Assembly: GCF_002222055.1 (NCBI RefSeq) | Contig: NZ_MUGS01000006.1 | Span: 1 to 57,582 of the forward strand | Source of the DNA: Flavobacterium araucananum | GTDB lineage: Bacteria > Bacteroidota > Bacteroidia > Flavobacteriales > Flavobacteriaceae | Length of the DNA: 57,582 bases | Direction of reading: 5' to 3' | Shown: in pieces, positions 8,749 through 17,578 of the stretch | How the letters are laid out: each line of letters begins with the position of its first letter | Numbering within the stretch: the first letter of the stretch is position 1 | Program-made: the position numbers and the translations under genes | Notes under the pieces: generated by a model | Told to the model about the DNA's origin: nothing | The model's input: the letters and a program-made list of their open reading frames with translations, nothing else | The model's database searches: none

Positions 8749-9462
8749 TTACATTTTATGGATGATAAAAATAGTTGGTCTGTTATGAAGGTCTACTTTT
8801 ATTTTTTTCCAGTCTGCAATACGCATTGTTTTAATAAACTCTGTTGGTAAAGTGATGTCAGTTGCGATACAAAGATGCGTTGAAGGATTTACAATTTGCA
8901 AAATATCTTCGACCAGCTTATTGTTTCTATAAGGAGTTTCTATAAAAATCTGGGATTGATTTTTATCCTGTGATAATTTTTCAAAATGTTTTAAAGCCGA
9001 TTTTTTTTCGTCTTTATCAATAGGCAAATACCCGTTGAAGGTAAAACTCTGACCGTTCATTCCGGATGCCATCATGGCCAGTAAAATAGAGGAAGGTCCT
9101 ACAAGAGGCACAACCTGGATTCCTTTTTCATGCGCCAGTTTTACAATTACAGCACCGGGATCAGCGACGCCGGGACAACCTGCTTCGCTCATTAAACCCA
9201 CATTTTTGCCTTCTAGCAAAGGTTTGATAAAGTCTAAATGCTCGCTTGGTTCCGTACGTTTGTTAAGCGTGAAAAGGATAAGTTCTGATTGTTTTTTTTC
9301 GGGAGAAACAGCTTTTATAGATTTTCGGGCTGTTTTTTCATTTTCAACAATATAGTAATCTATAAAATCGATACTTCTTTTTACTGTTTGCGGCAAAACA
9401 TCCATAGGATCACTTTCGCCCATTGTAGTTGGAATTAAATATAATTTTCCTGGAAGTTTCAT
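8749..9462 (-). CDS. SAM-dependent methyltransferase, tetrapyrrole methylase/RsmI-like
   Basis: The 237-residue protein is read from ATG 9462 (MKLPGKLYLIPTTMGE); the longer reading frame begins at a TTG at 9492 and is less likely. It has the tetrapyrrole-methylase fold with SEAGCPGVADPG, the SAM-binding signature shared with RsmI, and VPLVGPSSILLAMMASG. RsmI adds a 2'-O-methyl group at C1402 of 16S rRNA. This Bacteroidota form is shorter than true RsmI (about 280 residues), lacks its C-terminal region, and differs at TTMGESDP, so its RNA target is uncertain. It follows the phosphatase gene in what looks like a dnaA-led operon. Confidence 0.8.
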   Translation of the reverse strand: MKLPGKLYLIPTTMGESDPMDVLPQTVKRSIDFIDYYIVENEKTARKSIKAVSPEKKQSELILFTLNKRTEPSEHLDFIKPLLEGKNVGLMSEAGCPGVADPGAVIVKLAHEKGIQVVPLVGPSSILLAMMASGMNGQSFTFNGYLPIDKDEKKSALKHFEKLSQDKNQSQIFIETPYRNNKLVEDILQIVNPSTHLCIATDITLPTEFIKTMRIADWKKIKVDLHNRPTIFIIHKM

Positions 9463-9496
9463 TTGCATTTTTTTTATATTGTTTAAAAACAAGAAG

Positions 9497-9961
9497 CTAT
9501 GAATGTTTCTCGATGAGCTTTTTTGCTATTAGGTCTGTAGCTTCATCCAGCATTTGATAAACTGTATCAAATCCGTTTGCAACACCATAATAAGGATCCG
9601 GTACATCAACATTTTCATCCGGAAATAATTCATTCAGGATAAGTTGAACTTTATTTTTTTGTTCCGTAGTTTTTGCCAGATCAGTTACATCACTATAGTT
9701 TGAGCTATCCATTACATAAATGTAATCAAATTCATCAAAATCAGAAGGTCTAAATTGTCTTCCTTTTTGATTGTCTATGGATAGTCCGTTTTTCTTAGCT
9801 ACGGCAATAGAACGTTTGTCTGGTGATTTGCCTACATGCCAAGATCCGGTCCCTGCAGAATCAACTATAAATGTGTTGGGTAATTTTGATGTTAAAATAC
9901 CTTCGGCTAAAGGTGATCTACAAATATTTCCCAAGCAAACCATTAAGATTTTTACTGGCAT
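9497..9961 (-). CDS. Low-molecular-weight protein-tyrosine phosphatase
   Basis: The 154-residue cytosolic phosphatase has the P-loop CLGNICR (residues 9-15, CX5R) followed by SPLAEG, and the general-acid aspartate D122 in DPYYG. Length and motifs match the LMW-PTP family, whose substrates range from phosphotyrosine of wall/capsule kinases to phosphoarginine. No tyrosine kinase gene is visible nearby. It begins 9 nt after dnaA and is probably co-transcribed with it, an arrangement I recall from other flavobacteria. Confidence 0.9.
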   Translation of the reverse strand: MPVKILMVCLGNICRSPLAEGILTSKLPNTFIVDSAGTGSWHVGKSPDKRSIAVAKKNGLSIDNQKGRQFRPSDFDEFDYIYVMDSSNYSDVTDLAKTTEQKNKVQLILNELFPDENVDVPDPYYGVANGFDTVYQMLDEATDLIAKKLIEKHS

Positions 9962-9970
9962 GATGCGCGT

Positions 9971-11398
9971 TTATAGCGTTAATTTTTTGTTGATGTCTTC
10001 GACAAATTTCTTGAATTGTTTGTCTGTAGAAACTAAATTATCGACTGTTTTACAAGCATGCAAAACGGTAGCGTGATCGCGGTCTCCAATTTGTGAGCCA
10101 ATATTTGCCAAAGAAGCTTTTGTAAATTTCTTAGCAAAAAACATGGCCAATTGTCTGGCCTGTACCACGTGTCTTTTTCTGGTTTTAGATTGAAGGGTTT
10201 CAATATCCAACTGAAAATAATCAGACACAATTTTTTGAATATAATCGATAGAGATTTCTCTCTTTACGTTTTTAACAAATTTTTCTACAACGCTTTTGGC
10301 TAATTCTATCGTAACCTCTTTTTTGTTAAAAGAAGATTGTGCGATTAGAGAAATAATAGCGCCTTCAAGTTCACGAACATTACTTTTGATATTGCGTGCA
10401 ACATATTCGATAATATCTTCCGGCATTTCGACACCATCATGATATAGTATGTTTTTTAAGATCGAAATTCTGGTTTCGTAATCTGGCTGGTGTAATTCAG
10501 CAGATAGTCCCCATTTAAAACGAGATAATAAACGTTGTTCAATATCCTGCATGTCGACAGGAGCTTTGTCCGAAGTCAAAATTACCTGTTTTCCGTTTTG
10601 GTGCAAGTAGTTAAAAATATGGAAAAATACGTCCTGAGTTCCTGATTTTCCAGATAAAAACTGAACATCATCAATAATCAAAACATCAATTAATTGGTAA
10701 AAGTGAATGAAATCATTACGATTATTCTTTTTTACAGAATCAATATATTGTTGTGTAAAAATTTCGGCAGAAATGTATAAAACCGTTTTTTCAGGATATT
10801 TATCTTTTACTTCTACACCTATGGCATGCGCCAAGTGTGTTTTTCCTAAACCAACTCCACCAAAAATCAATAAAGGATTAAAGGATGTTCCTCCGGGTTT
10901 GTTGGCAACAGCCATACCTGCAGAACGGGCTAAGCGGTTTGAGTCTCCTTCTAAGAAATTATCAAAACTGTAATTGGCATTTAATTGCGATTCAATTTTA
11001 AGGTTTCTAATTCCTGGAATTACAAAAGGATTTTTAAGCTCAGGATTTAAGTTTTTAAACGGAGCATCAACCTCTTGCGGTTTCATTGGCACTCTGTTGG
11101 CACTTGGCAACTGTTCTGTAAACGGTTGTTTATTGCCATAAGTGTTCTCCATTTTAATTTTATAGAGTAACTTTGCGTTTTTTCCCAGTTCTTTGGTAAG
11201 CGCAACTTTCAATAATTTTACGTAATGTTCTTCCAGCCATTCGTAGAAAAATTTACTTGGTACTTGAATATATAACGCGTTGTCGGTTAGCTCAACTGAT
11301 TTGATTGGTTCAAACCAAGTTTTGTATGCTTGATCTTGAATATTGTCTTTTATAAAGGACAAACAGTTTTCCCATACCGATTGAGCAGTTTTAGTCAT
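9971..11398 (-). CDS. dnaA: Chromosomal replication initiator DnaA
   Basis: The 475-residue AAA+ protein opens oriC and recruits the replicative helicase. Domain I is at about 1-80 (helicase/DiaA contacts), a variable linker at 85-140, AAA+ at about 145-350 with Walker A GGVGLGKTH (180-188), Walker B IDDVQF (242-247) and LLSRFKWGL (arginine-finger region), and domain IV HTH with the signature IGDRDHATVLHACKT (437-451) that reads DnaA boxes. Length is normal. The upstream region holds an imperfect palindrome (11458-11478) but no DnaA-box cluster that I can see, so oriC is not obviously here. dnaN is not adjacent. Confidence 0.97.
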   Translation of the reverse strand: MTKTAQSVWENCLSFIKDNIQDQAYKTWFEPIKSVELTDNALYIQVPSKFFYEWLEEHYVKLLKVALTKELGKNAKLLYKIKMENTYGNKQPFTEQLPSANRVPMKPQEVDAPFKNLNPELKNPFVIPGIRNLKIESQLNANYSFDNFLEGDSNRLARSAGMAVANKPGGTSFNPLLIFGGVGLGKTHLAHAIGVEVKDKYPEKTVLYISAEIFTQQYIDSVKKNNRNDFIHFYQLIDVLIIDDVQFLSGKSGTQDVFFHIFNYLHQNGKQVILTSDKAPVDMQDIEQRLLSRFKWGLSAELHQPDYETRISILKNILYHDGVEMPEDIIEYVARNIKSNVRELEGAIISLIAQSSFNKKEVTIELAKSVVEKFVKNVKREISIDYIQKIVSDYFQLDIETLQSKTRKRHVVQARQLAMFFAKKFTKASLANIGSQIGDRDHATVLHACKTVDNLVSTDKQFKKFVEDINKKLTL

Positions 11399-11457
11399 AG
11401 ATTCAGATAAATTTTTTTATTATTGATAAAGATTCTCCTAATAAAAAAGGAGCAATT

Positions 11458-11478
11458 TTATTCCGTATTTCGGGATAA
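11458..11478. promoter_or_regulatory. Imperfect palindrome in the dnaA/thioesterase divergent gap
   Basis: Arms TTATTCCG (11458-11465) and CGGGATAA (11471-11478) differ at one position and flank a 5-nt centre. It lies 60-80 nt upstream of dnaA, next to a near-match to the -7 element on the minus strand (CATATTTG, 11479-11486). It could be an operator for dnaA; it is not a DnaA-box array. Confidence 0.3.
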
Positions 11479-11585
11479 CAAATATGTGAACAAATTTCTG
11501 TAAAAAAAAATATTTTGCCCTCTAATTTTATAAAAAAATGTTGTAAGTGAACTTTAAGAAGTTAATTTTTTTTAATCTATAAATA

Positions 11586-11990
11586 ATGAAAAATCATCAA
11601 ACGCAAGTGCGTGTTCGGTACTCTGAAACAGATCAAATGGGAGTTGTTTATCACGGAAATTATGTCCCATATTTTGAGATTGGACGCGTGGAATGGCTTA
11701 GAAATAAAGGGATTTCGTATAAAAGCATGGAAGAAAGCGGAATTGGATTACCCATTGTTTCCATGCAAATAAATTATAAAAAATCTGCACGTTATGATGA
11801 GCTTCTTACAATTCATACCGCTTTCAAAAGTCAGTCATCTGTCAAGATCGAATTTGACTGTGCGATTTATAATGAAGCGAATGAGTTATTAACAACTGCT
11901 GCTTTTATTTTAGTATTTATTTCGTTAAAAACAGGTCGTCCAACAGCTCCTCCGGATTATATTTTAGAATTGTTTAAAACACTTGTATAA
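11586..11990 (+). CDS. Acyl-CoA thioesterase, YbgC/4-hydroxybenzoyl-CoA thioesterase hot-dog family
   Basis: The 134-residue protein is a single hot-dog domain with the family motif SETDQMGVVYHGNYVPYFE (residues 13-31). D16 is the catalytic aspartate position and H23-GNY the substrate-side segment. YbgC-type enzymes hydrolyse short acyl-CoA or acyl-ACP esters; specificity cannot be read here. The usual tol-pal context of ybgC is absent: it is divergent from dnaA and convergent with the YigZ-family gene. The short gap to that gene (11991-12021) holds no clear terminator. Confidence 0.88.
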   Translation: MKNHQTQVRVRYSETDQMGVVYHGNYVPYFEIGRVEWLRNKGISYKSMEESGIGLPIVSMQINYKKSARYDELLTIHTAFKSQSSVKIEFDCAIYNEANELLTTAAFILVFISLKTGRPTAPPDYILELFKTLV

Positions 11991-12021
11991 TTGTTAAAAC
12001 GAGATAGGTTTTTATAATAAT

Positions 12022-12654
12022 TTATATAATTTTAATATCGATTTCAAACATTAAATCAAAAATGTCGAATACAGATTCGGCATTTTTTTTACGTGTTTTT
12101 GTTTTGATTTTGCCAATTGGTAAACCTGAATTTTCATCCATTTCCATTTCCTGAGAACTGATTTCCAGCTTTTTTTCTTTAATAACACGCATAACTTTAT
12201 TCATGTTTTTATAATCAAAAGAGATTAAAAAATGAACATCGATTGTTTTTTCAATGATCTCACAAATTTCAAGTGTCATTTGAGCGGTTGTTTTATAAGC
12301 TGCAATTAATCCGCCAACACCTAATTTGATTCCGCCAAAAATTCGAACTACGACAACAAGAACGTTGGTTAGTCCAAAAGATTGTATTTGTCCGTAAATT
12401 GGTGCTCCGGCAGTATTGCTTGGTTCGCCATCGTCATTGGCACGATAAGAAATCTTTGGGGCCGTGCCCAATTGATAGGCGTAACAAAAATGAACAGCAT
12501 GAGGATGCTGCTTTTTTAAATTTTCGATGATAGGCTTTACCTCGTCTTCGTTTTCTATAGGAAAAGCGTATCCAAAGAATTTACTTCCTTTTTCCTTAAA
12601 GAGAACTTCTTCTGATTCAAAAGCTATAGTTTGATACGTATCGTTATATTCCAA
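12022..12654 (-). CDS. YigZ/IMPACT family protein
   Basis: The 210-residue protein has the N-terminal UPF0029 (IMPACT) domain with KEKGSKFFGYAFP, HPHAVHFCYAYQLG, DDGEPSNTAGAPI and IFGGIKLGVGGLIAAY, all hallmark segments. The C-terminal DUF1949-like half follows (about 140-210). Eukaryotic IMPACT regulates the GCN2 kinase; the bacterial role is unsettled, perhaps in translation or binding of a nucleic acid. The start is TTG at 12654 because no nearby in-frame ATG exists and the first residues (MEYNDTYQTIA) look conserved. Repeat family A begins about 35 nt upstream. Confidence 0.85.
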   Translation of the reverse strand: MEYNDTYQTIAFESEEVLFKEKGSKFFGYAFPIENEDEVKPIIENLKKQHPHAVHFCYAYQLGTAPKISYRANDDGEPSNTAGAPIYGQIQSFGLTNVLVVVVRIFGGIKLGVGGLIAAYKTTAQMTLEICEIIEKTIDVHFLISFDYKNMNKVMRVIKEKKLEISSQEMEMDENSGLPIGKIKTKTRKKNAESVFDIFDLMFEIDIKII

Positions 12655-12687
12655 AAGTAAGTTTCTAAATTATGTTTAATGTTTTTC

Positions 12688-12915
12688 TTGCCACAGATTA
12701 AAAAGATTAAAAAGATTTTCTCTTTTGTGTTAATTTTTGCCACGAATTTCACAAATTATCTCAAACTTATTTAGTGTAATTTGTAACAAGCACGTTCTCG
12801 TGGTATTTTTTATTTTGGAGTTAAGCTTTTTCTCTCGCAGATTTTGCAGATAAAGCAGATTTGTTTTATCTGCGAGAAACAAAAAAAATCATTTAATCTT
12901 TGAAATCTGTGGCTA
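12688..12915. repeat. Repeat family A copy 1 (GCCACAGATT ... AATCTGTGGC) with nested hairpin
   Basis: The 268-bp gap upstream of the YigZ gene is filled by a composite palindrome. The outer arms GCCACAGATT and AATCTGTGGC lie at the ends, GCCACGAATTTCAC remains near 12739, and an inner hairpin has perfect 10-bp arms TCTCGCAGAT (12833-12842) and ATCTGCGAGA (12868-12877). No gene is evident. Related copies occur at 19430, 48379, 52588 and 56208. Confidence 0.65.
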
Positions 12916-12922
12916 AAATAAT

Positions 12923-13525
12923 TTATAATATTTTTTTATCAAATAAATCAACAACGTCTTCCTGGCCAACTTGCAAATTCCAAACATTAAAGCCCAATGC
13001 AGCAGCAGCATCTGTATTTTCTTTTTTATCATCTACAAACAAGGTTCGCTTTGGCGATAATTCATGTTTGTTGATCAGGTATTGAAAAACCTCTGCATTT
13101 GGTTTGCGCATTCCGATTTCAAACGAAAAGTACACTTTTTCAAAACATTGATAAAAATCACTATAAAAAGAAATCCCGCTTTTATGTTCGAAAGTCTGAA
13201 TATGAATAGAATCTGTATTGCTTAATAAAAACAAACGATATTTTTGAGTGAGCATTTGTAAAAACTCTAATCGATACAAAGGAAAATCAGCCAGAACAGC
13301 ATTCCAGGCTTCCAAAATTTGTTCGATCGATGCATTTGGAAGTTCTTTTTGAAAACCAGCCAAAAAATCAGTACGTGAAATATCTCCCGTTTCGAACAAA
13401 AGATTCAGGCTGTCCAATTCTGCATTCCATTCTGTCATTCCTAATTTCTGTAATCCTGAAACGGTCGCTTGTTTGTCTAAATTGATAAAAATATCTCCAA
13501 AGTCAAAAATTATAGTATCAATCAT
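12923..13525 (-). CDS. HAD-superfamily phosphatase (subfamily IA), overlapping ribD
   Basis: The 200-residue HAD hydrolase has motif I FDFGDIF (nucleophile D8), motif II LLSNTDS, motif III lysine in GMRKPNAEVF and motif IV FVDDKKENTDAA. The cap region (residues 15-90) is helical, as in class C1. The start codon lies inside ribD with an 8-bp overlap, so the two proteins are translationally coupled. Riboflavin synthesis needs a phosphatase acting after the RibD step, and in E. coli and Bacillus this is done by HAD enzymes such as YigB, YbjI and YcsE. I infer, but cannot show, that this protein does that step here. Confidence 0.85.
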   Translation of the reverse strand: MIDTIIFDFGDIFINLDKQATVSGLQKLGMTEWNAELDSLNLLFETGDISRTDFLAGFQKELPNASIEQILEAWNAVLADFPLYRLEFLQMLTQKYRLFLLSNTDSIHIQTFEHKSGISFYSDFYQCFEKVYFSFEIGMRKPNAEVFQYLINKHELSPKRTLFVDDKKENTDAAAALGFNVWNLQVGQEDVVDLFDKKIL

Positions 13526-14567
13526 GATTTCTAATATTTAGTAATTCATCGCTTTGAATGTAGGTTTTTGTTATGCTTTTCTTTTGAATGACAGGCGCTT
13601 TTGTTCCTGCTCTAAAAGTAGATTTTCCGATAAATATTCGGGCTTCATCCCAAACATTTAGATCTATAAATGATTGTAGCGTTTGCAATCCGCCTTCAAT
13701 AATAATTGATTGAATTTGGTTTTGATACAAAACAGCCAAAATCTGAGGTATTATGTTTTGATTAAAATCAATTACTTCAAAGTTAGTGTTTTCTGTCGAA
13801 AGGTTACTTTCATATTTTGTAAATACGATAGTTTTTACAGTATTGTCAAAAATAAAACTGTCTTTTGATATCCTGTTATTTTGATCCAAAACAACTCGTA
13901 CCGGATTATTTCCTGACCAGTCTCTGGTGTTTAATTTTGGATTATCATCGATAACAGTTTGAGTACCTACTAAAACAGCCTGCTCTTCGCTTCTCCACTT
14001 ATGTACGAGTTGCCTTGAGTATGGATTGGTAATCCAGATGGGTTTGCGATCCTGATCAGCTTCTTTTTCTGGAGATAAAAAACCGTCCTGACTTTCGGCC
14101 CATTTCAATATAATATAAGGTCTCTTTTTTTGATGAAACGTAAAAAAACGTTTGTTAAGCTCGTTGCATTCATTTTCTAAAACACCAACAATAACATTTG
14201 CTCCGGCAGCTATTAATTTTTTAATACCATTTCCGGCTACTTTTTCGTTAGGATCTACCGTTCCAACAACTACATTCGGAATTTTATGTTCAATAATCAA
14301 ATCACAACAAGGAGGTGTTTTGCCAAAATGACTGCAAGGTTCTAAGCTCACATAAATAGTTGCTTTTTTTAATAATGATTTGTCTTTTACAGATCGAATT
14401 GCATTAACTTCAGCATGTGGTTCTCCGGCTTTTTTGTGCCATCCTTCGCCAATGATTTGGTTTTGGTAAACAATTACGCTTCCAACCATAGGATTTGGAT
14501 ATGTAGTCCCAAATCCATTTTGTGCTAATTTAATGCAGCGTTTTATGTATTTTTCATGTATATTCAC
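13518..14567 (-). CDS. ribD: Bifunctional riboflavin biosynthesis deaminase/reductase
   Basis: The 349-residue protein performs two successive steps on the pyrimidine precursor of riboflavin. The N-terminal cytidine-deaminase-like domain (about 1-145) binds zinc through HAEVNA (H51, E53) and PCSHFGKTPPC (C78, C87). The C-terminal RibD/DHFR-like reductase (about 150-349) has KWAESQDG and IIIEGGLQTLQSF. Length is normal. The start is GTG at 14567 (MNIHEKYIKRC); an ATG two bases upstream is out of frame. A -7 promoter element ends 4 nt upstream, suggesting a leaderless or nearly leaderless transcript. No FMN riboswitch is visible. Confidence 0.95.
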   Translation of the reverse strand: MNIHEKYIKRCIKLAQNGFGTTYPNPMVGSVIVYQNQIIGEGWHKKAGEPHAEVNAIRSVKDKSLLKKATIYVSLEPCSHFGKTPPCCDLIIEHKIPNVVVGTVDPNEKVAGNGIKKLIAAGANVIVGVLENECNELNKRFFTFHQKKRPYIILKWAESQDGFLSPEKEADQDRKPIWITNPYSRQLVHKWRSEEQAVLVGTQTVIDDNPKLNTRDWSGNNPVRVVLDQNNRISKDSFIFDNTVKTIVFTKYESNLSTENTNFEVIDFNQNIIPQILAVLYQNQIQSIIIEGGLQTLQSFIDLNVWDEARIFIGKSTFRAGTKAPVIQKKSITKTYIQSDELLNIRNHD

Positions 14568-14571
14568 ATTA

Positions 14572-14579
14572 CAAAAGTA
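14572..14579 (-). promoter_or_regulatory. -7 element abutting the ribD start codon
   Basis: On the minus strand this reads TACTTTTG, matching TAnnTTTG. It ends only 4 nt before the GTG start at 14567, so transcription would begin at or next to the start codon. Confidence 0.5.
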
Positions 14580-14629
14580 GTTATTTTTGAGTTTAGGAGT
14601 AAGTTAAGAAACTATCAAAAAAGTATTTT

Positions 14630-14637
14630 TACTTTTG
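14630..14637 (+). promoter_or_regulatory. -7 element for the GNAT gene
   Basis: TACTTTTG matches TAnnTTTG and lies 27 nt upstream of the ATG at 14664. It is divergent from the ribD element, so the 96-bp gap carries two back-to-back promoters. No clear -33 TTTG is seen. Confidence 0.5.
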
Positions 14638-14663
14638 TATCTATGTTATACGTATAAATAATT

Positions 14664-15149
14664 ATGGAAAATTGGATTATCAGAGCAATAAAAAAGGAAG
14701 ACAATCAGGCAGTTGCTCAATTAATACGAATGGTTTTTGACGAAATGGAAATACCTAAAGTTGGAACGGCATACGCAGATCCGTATTTAGATTTAATGTT
14801 TGAAGAATATAATAAGCCTAAGTCCGTTTATTTTGTAGTCGAAAATGATGGCAAGATTATGGGCTGTGCAGGAGTTGCGCCATTAGAAAATGGAGATCCT
14901 GAGATATGCGAATTGCAAAAGATGTATTTTTTGCCGGAAACAAGAGGTTTAGGAATTGGTTCTAAAATGATGCAAAAATGTTTGGAACAAGCACTGGTTT
15001 TTGGTTTTGAGAAATGTTATATAGAGACAATGCCGTTTATGCATGCTGCTCAAAAATTATATAAAAAATCAGGATTTGAATATTTAGAAGCTCCCTTAGG
15101 GAATACCGGGCACAGTTCTTGCCCAGTGTGGATGTTGAAAGTTTTGTAA
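14664..15149 (+). CDS. GNAT-family N-acetyltransferase
   Basis: The 161-residue cytosolic protein is a single GNAT domain. The acetyl-CoA pyrophosphate loop is in the ETRGLGIGSKMM segment (R/Q-x-x-G-x-G/A pattern), after the beta-4 strand ICELQKMYFLP, and the C-terminal FEKCYIETMPFMHAAQKLYKKSGF is the usual beta-5/alpha-4 region. The substrate is unknown. It is divergently transcribed from ribD and followed by prmC on the same strand with an 85-nt gap, so it may share transcripts with prmC. Confidence 0.85.
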   Translation: MENWIIRAIKKEDNQAVAQLIRMVFDEMEIPKVGTAYADPYLDLMFEEYNKPKSVYFVVENDGKIMGCAGVAPLENGDPEICELQKMYFLPETRGLGIGSKMMQKCLEQALVFGFEKCYIETMPFMHAAQKLYKKSGFEYLEAPLGNTGHSSCPVWMLKVL

Positions 15150-15234
15150 CAGAATTGTAACAATTTTTGTCTTACGATACTTATGTTGTAATAAGATTGG
15201 TTTTAGCTTAACGAATAATGCTCAAATACCCAAA

Positions 15235-16089
15235 ATGAAAATTAAACAATACCGGACTCATTTTATCAAAGAATTATCGCCTTATTACGATGCGTATGAA
15301 GCGGAAAGTTTTTTCTATTTAATATTAGAAGACAAAAATAAATTACGACAAATTGATCTAGCACTAAATCATGAACTGAGTTTTTCAGAGATTGATTTTG
15401 TGATATGGGATTCTTTATTGTCTCAATTAAAGAAAGAAGTTCCAATTCAGTATTTGTTAGGGAAAACTAATTTTTATGGACTGGATTTCGAGGTAAACGA
15501 AAATGTTTTGATTCCGAGACCGGAAACAGAAGAATTGGTAGAGTGGATTATCAATGAAAATTCTAAGTTTGATAAAGCCAAGAAAATAAAAATTCTGGAT
15601 ATCGGAACCGGAAGTGGCTGCATTGCTATTTCGTTGGCTAAGAATATCCCTAATGCAGAAGTTTATGGTATTGATGTTTCGAAAAAAGCAATAGAAACCG
15701 CTAAAAGAAATGCAGCAAATAATAAGGCAGAAGTTACTTTTATGCTTCAGAATATTTTAGAAGCCGAAGCTTTAAAATGCAATTTCGATATTATTGTTTC
15801 AAATCCGCCTTACGTCCGTAATTTAGAAAAGGAAGAAATTAAAAAGAATGTTTTGGATTATGAACCACATCTGGCACTTTTTGTAGAAGATAATGATGCT
15901 TTGGTTTTCTATCGGAAAATAGCATCACTGGCACAGGAAAATTTACTGGAAAGCGGACAATTGTATTTTGAAATCAATCAGTACTTAGGAGATGAAATGA
16001 GAGATTTGTTAGAAAAAATGAATTTCAAAAATATAGAACTGCGCAGAGATATTTACGATAATGACAGAATGATGAAAGGGATTGTTTAG
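15235..16089 (+). CDS. prmC: Peptide chain release factor N5-glutamine methyltransferase
   Basis: The 284-residue enzyme methylates the GGQ glutamine of release factors RF1 and RF2. The N-terminal helical domain (1-75) is followed by the Rossmann methyltransferase domain with the SAM motif LDIGTGSGC (121-129), GIDVSKKAIETAKRN, and the catalytic NPPY at 190-193. The LIPRPETEELVEW segment (92-104) is a PrmC hallmark that separates it from other NPPY methylases. Length is normal. It is convergent with the MacB-like permease. Confidence 0.94.
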   Translation: MKIKQYRTHFIKELSPYYDAYEAESFFYLILEDKNKLRQIDLALNHELSFSEIDFVIWDSLLSQLKKEVPIQYLLGKTNFYGLDFEVNENVLIPRPETEELVEWIINENSKFDKAKKIKILDIGTGSGCIAISLAKNIPNAEVYGIDVSKKAIETAKRNAANNKAEVTFMLQNILEAEALKCNFDIIVSNPPYVRNLEKEEIKKNVLDYEPHLALFVEDNDALVFYRKIASLAQENLLESGQLYFEINQYLGDEMRDLLEKMNFKNIELRRDIYDNDRMMKGIV

Positions 16090-16153
16090 TCTTGATCCTA
16101 TTTTTTGGTGCGAGCTACAGTTTTTAGTCTAAATTGCGACAGTAATCTGAAAA

Positions 16154-17398
16154 CTACTCGTAGCGTAAGGCTTCGATAGGATCTAGTTTAGCTGCTTTGA
16201 TTGCAGGATATAAACCTGAAACAATTGCAACGGTAAAACTGGTTGCAAAAGCGGCAAATATAGCAACCCACGGAATCACAAATACAAAACTCATGGCAGT
16301 TGCAATCGCAAATCCTAAAAGGATACCTATTATAATACCTATTAAACCACCAATTTGCCCAATTAGTAATGTTTCGATAAAAAACTGAACGGCAATTGTT
16401 ATTTTTTTTGCTCCCAAAGCTTTTCTTACGCCAATTTCGCGGGTACGTTCTGTAACCGAAACAATCATAATATTCATAAGAGCGATTGAAGATCCTAAGA
16501 TGGTAATAACACTAATGATCCAGGAAGCCCAGCCAAGATATTTTGTGATTCCCAGAATGCGATTTATCAAATCATCACTGCGTCCAATTCCAAAATTATT
16601 ATCACGGGTAGGGCTCAATTTTCGCACTCTTCGCATTGTGCTTGTTGCGTTGTCGATAGCTTCGTCCAAAAGTTCTTTTTTAGAAACCATTGCGCTCATG
16701 GTATAATTGATATTAGGAGCGGTAAATAGGGAACGTGCAACCTGAATTGGGATTAATACGCGTAAATCCTGACTGTTGCCAAAGGTTGATCCTTTTTCTT
16801 TTAAAACGCCAATAACTTTAAAACGTGCGCCGCGAATCGAAATTATTTTGTCTAAAGGGTTTACATCTTTTAATAAACCTTTTTCAAAATCTGATCCTAC
16901 AACGCAGGAATAAGTATTGTTTTCGATGTCGAATTGATTAAAACTGCGTCCTGAACTTATTTCTAAACCGGAGTTGGATATAAAATGCTCATCGACACCA
17001 AGAACGCTGATTTCAGGATCTGTTTTTTTGTCTAAAAATTTAACCTCTGCAGTTTTTGTAGCGGTAAAAGACAATGAAGTCTCTGTAAAAGGATATTTGT
17101 ATTTGTTTTTGAAAGCAACTGCTTCCGGATACGAAATAATAGGGTTTACAATCTCACGCTCGTTACTTCCACGATTTTTAAGGTTGTTTTCGTATTGGTT
17201 AATATTAAAAGTATTAGCTCCCATAGAAGCAAAATTTGTCGAAATTGTATTTTCAAGAGCCGTCACAACCGTTAGAATCCCAACCAGAGCCGTAATTCCA
17301 ATTGCAATAATTAATACAGTAAGAATAGTACGCAATAATTGTGTTTTGATAGAACCAAAAGCAATTCGGATATTTTCTTTAAATAATTTTAGCATCAT
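16154..17398 (-). CDS. ABC transporter permease, MacB/LolE (FtsX) type
   Basis: The 414-residue protein (start ATG 17398; the longer frame begins with TTG) has an N-terminal membrane helix (about 20-45), a large periplasmic MacB_PCD domain (about 45-270) and three C-terminal FtsX-type helices containing [16 protein letters not shown], the coupling segment that contacts the ATPase. It ends with the family's conserved PIEALRYE. MacB-type transporters drive export or signal transmission across the inner membrane with a separate ATPase and often a HlyD-like adaptor. Neither partner gene is adjacent, so the ATPase is encoded elsewhere. Confidence 0.9.
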   Translation of the reverse strand: MMLKLFKENIRIAFGSIKTQLLRTILTVLIIAIGITALVGILTVVTALENTISTNFASMGANTFNINQYENNLKNRGSNEREIVNPIISYPEAVAFKNKYKYPFTETSLSFTATKTAEVKFLDKKTDPEISVLGVDEHFISNSGLEISSGRSFNQFDIENNTYSCVVGSDFEKGLLKDVNPLDKIISIRGARFKVIGVLKEKGSTFGNSQDLRVLIPIQVARSLFTAPNINYTMSAMVSKKELLDEAIDNATSTMRRVRKLSPTRDNNFGIGRSDDLINRILGITKYLGWASWIISVITILGSSIALMNIMIVSVTERTREIGVRKALGAKKITIAVQFFIETLLIGQIGGLIGIIIGILLGFAIATAMSFVFVIPWVAIFAAFATSFTVAIVSGLYPAIKAAKLDPIEALRYE

Positions 17399-17540
17399 GA
17401 ACAATTTGTCACGAAAATACGTTTTTTGTTACAAGTTTGTTTTCCAACTCGCATTATTTATTTTAAAAAGTGAGATATTTGCGGACGATTAAAATTAAAA
17501 AGAAAATAATGTTAAAGAATTTAGAGGCAGGTTTTCAAGG

Positions 17541-17571
17541 AATCTAAAATCTAAAAGCAACAATCTAAAAT
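17541..17571. repeat. Repeat family E copy (TCTAAAATCTAAAA type) before hisS
   Basis: A run of AATCTAAAATCTAAAAGC and CAATCTAAAATA motifs ends a few A's before the hisS ATG. A closely related inverted pair sits just upstream of the ABC permease gene at 22937-22999. The rest of the 17399-17578 gap holds a weak -7-like GATATTTG at 17474-17481. Confidence 0.5.
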
Positions 17572-17578
17572 AAAAAAA

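Noticed and set aside
11399..11585. Possible oriC in the dnaA upstream gap
   Set aside because: There is only one imperfect palindrome and no cluster of TTATCCACA-like boxes, and dnaN/recF are not adjacent.
14568..14663. FMN riboswitch upstream of ribD
   Set aside because: The gap is too short and the ribD transcript appears leaderless.
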